64,000 nt of DNA from the NCBI RefSeq assembly GCF_026914185.1, contig NC_070571.1, forward strand, positions 2,666,001 through 2,730,000, written 5' to 3'. Below, piece by piece: positions 57,279-64,000 of this stretch. The DNA comes from Puccinia triticina. Taxonomy: Eukaryota > Basidiomycota > Pucciniomycetes > Pucciniales > Pucciniaceae. The notes beneath the pieces were generated by a model. That model was not told the origin of the DNA. It searched no databases and was given only the letters and a program-made list of their open reading frames with translations. The position numbers and the translations under genes are program-made. Position 1 is the first letter of the stretch. The number at the start of each line of letters is the position of its first letter.

Positions 57279-57525
57279 CACTGCAAAAAAAACTGTGTCA
57301 ACTGTGAGCAGTTGACATGTGGTAACTCTGAGGAAGCTTGTGGTGTTACACCAGCCTTACCCAAGGTTTGACTCAACCCAAGCTTCAATGCACAGTCACT
57401 GTGCACCTTGCACAGTGACTGTGCCAACAAAGGCACTTGTGCATTCAGGTGGAGTTACAATGGTAGCTTGGCTTGAGTATCCTGCATGTCAACTGCAAGC
57501 AGTTGACCAAGTTTTTTTTGCAGTG
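57279..57525. mobile_element. CACTG miniature element, copy 2 (inverted)
   Basis: 247 bp, the inverse of copy 1 with very few differences. TGT flanks both sides (57276-57278 and 57526-57528). Confidence 0.8.
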
Positions 57526-58652
57526 TGTAGCTAATGTGAGAACCCCACTAGACGCACACCAACACAGCATGAGAAAAATCTAATTACGTAACATGGAGAA
57601 ACGTGAAAAAATAAATGGAATATGTTATAAACAATTAAATATCCTTGACAAATCACACAAGCAAGTTTCTCATTAATTTGGCAGATTGATTTTTTTTCCA
57701 ACACAAAAACCAAACCACAGAAAAAATTCAAAGTTGCAGTTTATTTTAATGCGATAAATAATGAAGGTAGAAGAGAACAGAATGGGTTGAAGAATGATGA
57801 ATGAAAAAAAGAGCAAACAGTGACAGAGTTCTGACTTCTTGATGTGACAAATTATCATCCCAACATGGTGATGAAAAATAATTCTATCTAAAATTATGCA
57901 TTTTACACATTTCCACACAAATTATACAAGATATATATTTTTTCCGATACAAAAACAAACCATGGAAAAATATCAAAATGCCAGTTTACTTTACCCTGTC
58001 AATTGATTTTTTTTCCAGGGGTGGAATTAAACAAAGTTTCCTGTGTATGTGAATCCCTCCACTCTTTGCTTTCTTGGGTTGAAACTCCTGTAGGTTTCAT
58101 TTTTTCAAAGCACATCATTTGGCTATGCGGTGAGCTGCAGGTTTTCGCCCAAGCTGTAGGCTGATCAGCGGGATCACTAACGGGTTTACATCTAAGCTGT
58201 AGGCTGATCAGTGGAATCACTAACTCACAATCCCCCTTGATCCAGTACTGTCTGATACAAAAATGGGTCGTTCAGGCTGGGTCTGATAGTCAACTTTGCG
58301 CAGGGACAAGAATTTGGGTCCTTTAGGAAGACTTCAAAGGCAAAAACTGAGGATTATAATTTGGGGTTGCTTATCCGGGTCTTCGAGCTTTATTCCTCCT
58401 GTTGTCCAATGCTTGAGGTCGACTATTTTGATGAAGTGGGAACTGGTTTAGGGTAAGTGAGCTTTACTTTTTTCTGAAGTGATACTCGAACGCAGATCGC
58501 TGTGTGGTTTGTAGACCCACTCAGGAGTTTTTTCTTGTTAGCTTCGAAAGCTGTTGCCGAAAGACAGTACCAAATGTGGTGGGACCATGAGAACGACCCC
58601 CAAGCGTTTGTGTTTTCAGTCGCACTGGATTATTCCCGTCTCCTATAGACGA
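57526..58652. other. AT-rich intergenic DNA
   Basis: No supported gene. A two-copy repeat AGCTGTAGGCTGATCAG at about 58152 and 58194. Confidence 0.4.
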
Positions 58653-59173
58653 CTAGAGGCCAAGGCGGCTGCGCCGCTGCAGGGGAAAAAGGCACAAAAT
58701 CACCCACAATGACCACCACATCCTCAAAAAGTCATGATAATGTTGTCTTTACTTTTAGTAGTCACACCGGAGTGATGAAACTGGCACATTTCTCATTGGA
58801 ATCACTTCAAGCTACACATCATCACAAGTTGTTCCAGTCATAATCTTAAAACTTTTCATCTACTCACAAGGCTGCTCCACCACTGAACATAAAATGCATA
58901 CTCCTTACCAAAGGAGGTGTATCAACATACTTTGCCAAAAACAGATTTATTTCTTTGAGGCCACCAATAGAATCACACTATGATTGATTGCAAAAGAATT
59001 TTGGTCAATGTGCTGAAAGGTAAAAAGATAAAATTAATGTATTGAAATATGAATCCATTTTGTCAAACTGTGGCATGTTGTCTTGTTTCAGTAGTGTTTC
59101 TTGTTTGGATCCCTCAAAAATAAAATATGGAAATCCATTAGAATGATAGATCACTTGGTGATTTTGGGAATTA
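58653..59173 (-). mobile_element. Isolated Helitron 3' end with 520-bp segment
   Basis: A complete 3' terminus (GCGGC-GCA-GCCGC, CTTGGCCTCTAG, CTAG at 58653-58656, T flank) lies 521 bp downstream of the 3' end of Helitron 4. No separate 5' end was found for it. It may be the remains of an older Helitron into which Helitron 4 inserted, or the end of a read-through copy. Confidence 0.6.
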
Positions 59174-59758
59174 CTAGAGGCCAATGCGGCTGCGCCGCTG
59201 CAAATCCAAGGTTTCATTGCTTGACCTCCTTTGTTTAATCTTTCCTTAGGCAGCACTGCGCACTGAATTCAAGACAGATTTAATACCCCCTGGATGATAT
59301 GCTCTCTGATTCACCTAGATAGAGATATCAACTCAGCAGTTCAATCTTCCAATAGATCACCTCATTTGAGTGCTTGCAATCTCAATAATTAGTATACCTT
59401 TGTTTCTTCTTTAGAGTCTCTTTTCCCATGTCACAATGCAAATCAACACTTGATCACACCTTAACTTATATTATGTCCAATTAATTGATATATTCCCAAA
59501 TAAAAAAGCTCTTCTCAAATTGAATCCAGTTAGTACTCCTTCCCTAGGTGTATTTTACATTTCTCAATTAAGTAGGAGATACCTCCAAAGATAATCTGAA
59601 TTTTAGTGGCAGCAAGTGTGTGCCTTTTTATTTTAATAAATAATTTAACATTCCTCTCATTTTTTTGACTGATGATATTGTGACTGAAGAAAATAATTCA
59701 TCTCTTAAAATAGATCTTCTTAGGCTTACAGATCAAAAAGAACATCAGATTATACCTT

Positions 59759-59970
59759 AATTTAGTGAATGATCAGCAGTACGAGTTTCTGCAAGGGTGG
59801 GTTGAGTAGCATCCGGGATTTCACTGGCCCGCTCAGCTCCGGGTCCCCCAAAAGATTGCCAACGGCGCCAGCGGTCAAGAGACTGATCATCTGGTCCAGG
59901 AGATCGCCCCCATCGCTGATCACTGCCCTCTCCATCACGCCACCTTTGATCTTCCAAGAGCCATGAATGA
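59759..59970 (-). pseudogene. Second captured gene fragment in Helitron 4
   Basis: A minus-strand frame ending at TAA (about 59760) reads VMERAVISDGGDLLDQMISL and continues to LLNPPLQKLVLLIIH. It looks like an authentic protein C-terminus. Its relation to the transporter-like piece upstream is unclear; it may be a later exon or a different gene. Not recognised. Confidence 0.35.
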
Positions 59971-60555
59971 GCTTTTGGGAAAATCAAGCATCTGGTAATC
60001 ATGTGTGCGTGTAAATTGACCAAGAAACATCAGGGCAAAAACACCCAACAGCTGTCTCACTTTTTCAAATGTTGAAAAAGGCTTCCACGCTGGCAAGCAC
60101 GGCATTTCTTGCACGCCTTGAGGAGCCGGCGAGAGCATGATTTAAGCAAAAGGTTGCTCTGATGAGATGGGAAGCTGCGAAGGCTTACATATCAATGCTT
60201 CAATTAGTAAAAGACTGTTGTTTCACTTTTGAGTCCCAAGTATTTAGAAAGCCGGTGATTTTTGAGAGAAAACGGGTGTGTCAAACCCATTGTGAAAATC
60301 GGTGTTGGAGTTGTGAAGATTGAATCTAAGCGATAAATTGTGGGAAGCAAGACATTTAAGACTTGGCAAAAAAGTTTCCTTTTGCTAGCAAGCCTGCTTA
60401 CAATTGATTCTAGCACTTGAGCAAGAAATCAAGCCCGTAGCTGGCCAGGAGAGGTTGCTTGGCCTTCCTGGACTGGCTTCTGTGTCCCCCCCCCCACAAG
60501 AGCAACAAGACCGTCTTTCAGCGCCAGCTTCTCTTCTGCAGAAAGGGGGATATAG

Positions 60556-61604
60556 GCTTACGGAGAGGTGAAGCAGCCGCAGAACATCACCAATAAGCCA
60601 AATCTCAGCAACAGCGTTGATAACGGGTTCAACCTCCGCTCGCTGCCCCCGCTCTTCGTCCCTTCCCCCCCGCAGGCGGCGATCAAGGCCATTGCATGGT
60701 GGTTGCGCGAGACCAGGGCGTCGAAGAGGACGAGGCCAATAGCAGAGCCCACAAGCGTGCACAAGATCTCCATCCTACACACGCACACACAAAACAAAAC
60801 AACAAACACTCAGTCTTTTTATATATTCTGGAAGAAACTGGTAGACACCCACTCGGATTGGTGGCGCTCCGAGTGGCCCACATGGCTTCCCCCACCCCTG
60901 CCAGCGTTGTCCGGACCATCCGGGTGGCTGATCATCATGTGCTCGACAGATTCTTTGCAGACGTAGATCGCACTGAAGAGCAGGAAGAGGGTTTGGGAGA
61001 AGATGCTCAGGGTAGCCAATCTTGCCTTCCTGTGAAAAAACACCCGTCAGCTGATGTAACGGAAAGGGGGATTAGGGGAAGGGGAGCGTAACCAAAGGGC
61101 AAGCGGATGCTAGCGCCGGCGTCTCTGAGGCCCAAGGCATCCCAGAGCCGGTCCGTTCCGATGTCCGGACGGGGGTCGAAGAGCACAGCATTAGCAGCGC
61201 CCAGGGCGTCGAAGATGAGCAAATAGCCAAGGCCGGCGAGCGAGAGACAGTCGGTCTGTTGGCAGCGCAGCCAGAGCGTTGCGCTGGTGGCCAGCGCGAG
61301 GGTTGCGACGAGGATGCGGAGCTGGACGATGAGGCGTAGTCGTCTCAATGCAGATGAAGCTGCCGCATGTTACTTGGGGGATGGCCTGATTGAGGAAGAA
61401 CGGCCGAGGATTTGTGCAACGGTGAAGTTGAGGCTTGTCTTCTGCAGTGGCTGGCGCGGTTTCCGTGGAATCAGTTACGGTTACGGGGCCCCGGCGTGGC
61501 GTGGCGTTTGCGTGAGGGGAGCAAACATTCTGGCCTGAGTAAGTTGAGGATTGAGTCCAGGGATGATGAGCGGAGAGCTTAAAAGGCGGATAGCTCCGAG
61601 GCAA
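60556..61604 (-). pseudogene. Zinc transporter-like (ZRG17/cation diffusion facilitator) fragment
   Basis: Exon-like blocks on the minus strand: 61372 to about 61087 (two hydrophobic helices, LRILVATLALATSATLWLRC and LSLAGLGYLLIFDALGAANA), about 61023-60858 (SIFSQTLFLLFSAIYVCKES then a His-rich loop), and about 60770-60556 (MEILCTLVGSAIGLVLFDAL and LLLRFGLLVMFCGC). Such helix pairs with a His-rich loop resemble the Zrg17/Cis4 branch of cation diffusion facilitators, which load zinc into the secretory pathway. The second junction keeps phase through GTGGGT...GTGTAG. The first is out by one base. Upstream frames and the promoter-like TTTTAAGC at 61585 are also in the Helitron. A broken or partial copy is likely. 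Confidence 0.5.
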
Positions 61605-61619
61605 CCTGTCTCCCCAGGC

Positions 61620-62001
61620 AATTGGATATGCTGCACTTCCAGCTATCTGTTGTCCTCAACCCCTCCGCTGTTGCACTTGCGCAGTCTGAGGGGCAATATT
61701 TGTTGGCCCCCCTTTGCATAATGCCTTTACTGCGCGCGCTGGGGGTCATCCACCCACCTTTTTTAGCCCTGCTAGACAGGAATGGAAGGTGGGCCCGGGT
61801 GCATTAGCTTGCTGATGCTAGCGGGCTGAGTGTAGTTTTTTTTCTTGTGTCTGAGTGACTTGTAATTATACCAGAATGTTTTTTGTGGATTTTAGCTTTT
61901 GTAAAGGGGAAACCCTTGATCTTTTTTTTGTAATTTTGTATATTTCTAGGGGGAACCCTTGATCTTTCATTCTATGTTTCACTGACTTTAATATACTTGG
62001 A
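61620..62001 (-). repeat. Shared 5' module of the Helitron family (copy 3)
   Basis: Matches 20265-20678 and 47780-48181: CCCCTCCGCTGTTGCACTTG, GGCCCCCCTTTGCATAATG and GGGGAAACCCTTGATC on the plus strand. Confidence 0.75.
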
Positions 62002-62118
62002 TGTGCCCATGATCTAACTTTATAAGTAAAAACCATGTAGATATATTTATCAAAAATCAGAATACCATCAGATCACATCTATGGTTGATAGTTATTATCA
62101 ATTTGACATTTTCATTTA

Positions 62119-63375
62119 GGGTAAATCTAAATGCACGCCACTTTTTGACTAGATGCACGCCAAAAAAGTGGTGTGCACGCCTGTACGCCAAAATAAACGG
62201 CGTACAGGAGCAGTGCACGCCATTTGTTTGGCGTGCGTAGCCCTGCACGCCAAAAATACTCTTTTTTGGAAGAATTTTGGCGTGCACAAACCCTCCACGC
62301 CATTTTTTTTTGGCGTACAGGCGTTGCACGCCACTTTTTTGGCCTGCATATAGTCAAAAGTTGGCGTGCACTGTTTTACATGCAGTTTTTTTGGCGGCAC
62401 AGTTGGCCACTGCGCCCCAACGGCATGATGAATAGTGCCTCCGCCACTATGAATAGTGCCAGGATGAATATTTTTCATAGTGGCAGAGCTTGGCGGAGGC
62501 ACTATTCATAGTGGTGGAGCTTGGCGGAGGCACTATTCATAGTGGTGGAGCTTGGCGGAGGCACTATTCATAGTGGTGGAGCTTGGCGGAGGCACTATTC
62601 ATAGTGGTGGAGCTTGGCGGAGGCACTATTCATAGTGGTGGAGCTTGGCGGAGGCACTATTCATAGTGGTGGAGCTTGGCGGAGGCACTATTCATAGTGG
62701 TGGAGCTTGGCGGAGGCACTATTCATAGTGGTGGAGCTTGGCGGAGGCACTATTCATAGTGGTGGAGCTTGGCGCAGGCACTATTCATAGTGGTGGAGCT
62801 TGGCGCAGGCACTATTCATAGTGGTGGAGCTTGGCGGAGGCACTATTCATAGTGGTGGAGCTTGGCGGAGGCACTATTCATAGTGGTGGAGCTTGGCGGA
62901 GGCACTATTCATAGTGGTGGAGCTTGGCGGAGGCACTATTCATAGTGGTGGAGCTTGGCGGAGGCACTATTCATAGTGGTGGAGCTTGGTGGAGGCACTG
63001 TTCATAGTGCAGAGCTTGGCGCAGGCACTATGAATAGTACATGAATATGTCATTGGGCCGCAGTGGTCACACCCTATTTTGTTGTGCGCAACTGTTCCCG
63101 CCAAAAAAATTGCATTCAACATGGTGCACGCCACTTTTTGACTAGATGCACGCCAAAAAAGTGGCGTGCAAAGCCTGTACGCCAAAAAAAATGGCGTGGA
63201 GGGTTTGTGCACGCCAAAATTCTTCCAAAAAAGAGTATTTTTGGCGTGTAGGGCTACGCACGCCAAACAAATGGCGTGCACTGCTCCTGTACGCCATTTA
63301 TTTTGGCGTACAGGCGTGCACGCCACTTTTTTGGCGTGCATCTAGTCAAAAAGTGGTGTGCATTTAGATTGACCC
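62119..63375. mobile_element. Mutator-like element with satellite core
   Basis: Inverted arms of about 280-310 bp, over 90% alike by eye, start GGGTAAATCTAAATGCACGCC and end with the inverse. A perfect 9-bp repeat TTTCATTTA flanks the element at 62110-62118 and 63376-63384. The arms alternate GGCGTGCA and TGCACGCC as in the element at 2383-4076. The core is a 31-bp satellite. No transposase. Confidence 0.88.
62466..63037. repeat. 31-bp satellite array, about 18 copies
   Basis: A unit containing GAGCTTGGCGGAGGC and CACTATTCATAGTG repeats every 31 bases from about 62491. Copies are nearly identical, with GCGCAGGC variants at two or three internal units and the last. Each unit carries the inverted repeat CACTAT-TC-ATAGTG. 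Confidence 0.92.
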
Positions 63376-64000
63376 TTTCATTTATGTGGGCCTAATTTAA
63401 CATCTACAAGGGTACCAGACTGTCTAGGAAGTCCTCCACTGTGCTGAATAATGAACCATTCAAAAGCTGGTAATCACAAAGAAGAATCAGCCAAAAAGAA
63501 ATCTGGTCCATTTCCAAACAGCACAGCGCAACAAAAAATTTGAATTGTTTTTGTTCTTGTTAATATGTATCTATATGTACATGATCAAATCTTAAATCAA
63601 CCCCAAGCCAAAAAAAAGAAAGATCAAAAACAGTTAGGCCCAATTTGTCAGCACAATTGGCCAGTTTTGCTGGCCAAGAAGACAGGAAGGATGACAAAGC
63701 CAAGACACTTGATGGCGGAAGGGCAAATTATTTATGGATGACAACAGGGAGGGGTCGGTTCAGCAAGGGAAGGGTGTGCAGGACGGTGATGGTGGTGATG
63801 ATAGGATGGCAGAGGTGATGGGAAGCGGGAAGAGTACAGGGCAACGAGGAATGCACGGGCGCAAGGAAGAGGAGGAGGCAAGCAAGCGAGGGGGTCGAGG
63901 CGAGAGCGCGCGCGACTGGAGCTTCCGTGGCCGTTGTTGGTCAGAACATGAACCCTCGGGCGGGGTGTACACTGCTGCTACGTACTGCTATATCCGGTAC
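63376..64000. other. Window end, no supported gene
   Basis: AT-rich to about 63720, then a G-rich, purine-biased stretch (63740-63960) that could be the edge of a gene beyond the window. The short minus-strand frame 63972-63760 is Ser/Pro-rich and unsupported. Confidence 0.35.

Larger units (their letters stand above)
59174..62001 (-). mobile_element. Helitron 4 carrying a zinc-transporter-like gene fragment
   Basis: 5' end TCCAAGTATATTAAAG at 62001. 3' hairpin GCGGC-GCA-GCCGC then ATTGGCCTCTAG, with CTAG at 59174-59177. Flanks are A and T. Length 2828 bp, within three bases of Helitron 2. It contains the shared 5' module (61620-62001) and gene fragments on the same strand. Confidence 0.8.

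Noticed and set aside
58470..58570. tRNA-like arrangement on the minus strand (GCGTTCGAGTATC B-box-like)
   Set aside because: No convincing A box or acceptor stem, and the anticodon loop has the wrong base at position 33.
61620..62001. AATAAACTTGGA as a polyadenylation signal of a plus-strand gene
   Set aside because: Its complement is the conserved Helitron 5' terminus in four copies, and no plus-strand gene leads into it.
62466..63037. CRISPR-like direct repeats
   Set aside because: Tandem units without spacers; a satellite within a transposon.

Overview
This window comes from a filamentous fungal genome that is mostly transposable elements, most likely a rust fungus (Pucciniales). The inference rests on three things seen here: compact genes with many 60-150 bp introns (GTAAGT-type donors, CTAAC-like branch sites), short genes for secreted proteins including a cysteine-rich one, and very heavy nested transposon content. 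No rRNA gene, intact tRNA gene or CRISPR array was seen. Coordinates are my own manual reading; no search or alignment was run.

Layout. (1) 1-5.65 kb: a decayed multi-exon host gene on the minus strand. A Mutator-like element with perfect 9-bp target duplications (2383-4076) sits in one of its introns and carries a spliced-looking kinesin motor fragment. A solo LTR with 5-bp duplications (4120-5087) sits in an exon. (2) 5.65-9.4 kb: tiny GC-rich hairpin repeats, and a Harbinger-like element nested in a foldback element. (3) 9.38-17.23 kb: a CACTT-ended foldback element split by a 6.6-kb LTR element whose two 1287-bp LTRs are identical although its interior has no intact coding frame. (4) 17.3-20.7, 45.4-48.2, 49.3-53.5 and 59.2-62.0 kb: four members of one Helitron family, all on the minus strand (5' TCCAAG..., 3' GCGGC-loop-GCCGC hairpin then CTAG, inserted between A and T). 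Each carries different gene-like pieces, one of them resembling a zinc transporter. A fifth 3' end lies at 58.65 kb and a possible opposite-strand relative starts near 55.0 kb. (5) 26.75-31.98 kb: a structurally complete, very young Ty1/copia element (LTRs differ at one base) with one in-frame stop in the integrase zinc finger and an altered integrase catalytic residue. (6) 33.9-44.1 kb: the only gene island, holding three genes for secreted proteins, a hypothetical gene, a complete sirtuin gene and a decayed gene. (7) 62.1-63.4 kb: a second Mutator-like element whose middle is a 31-bp satellite.

How the parts relate. The island carries the plausible living genes: a class I sirtuin (NAD-dependent protein deacetylase) and three secreted candidates that could act at the host interface. 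Around it the DNA is layered by DNA transposons, Helitrons and LTR elements, with at least six nestings supported by target-site duplications. The main themes are capture of gene pieces by two unrelated transposon groups and movement of non-autonomous elements by proteins encoded elsewhere.
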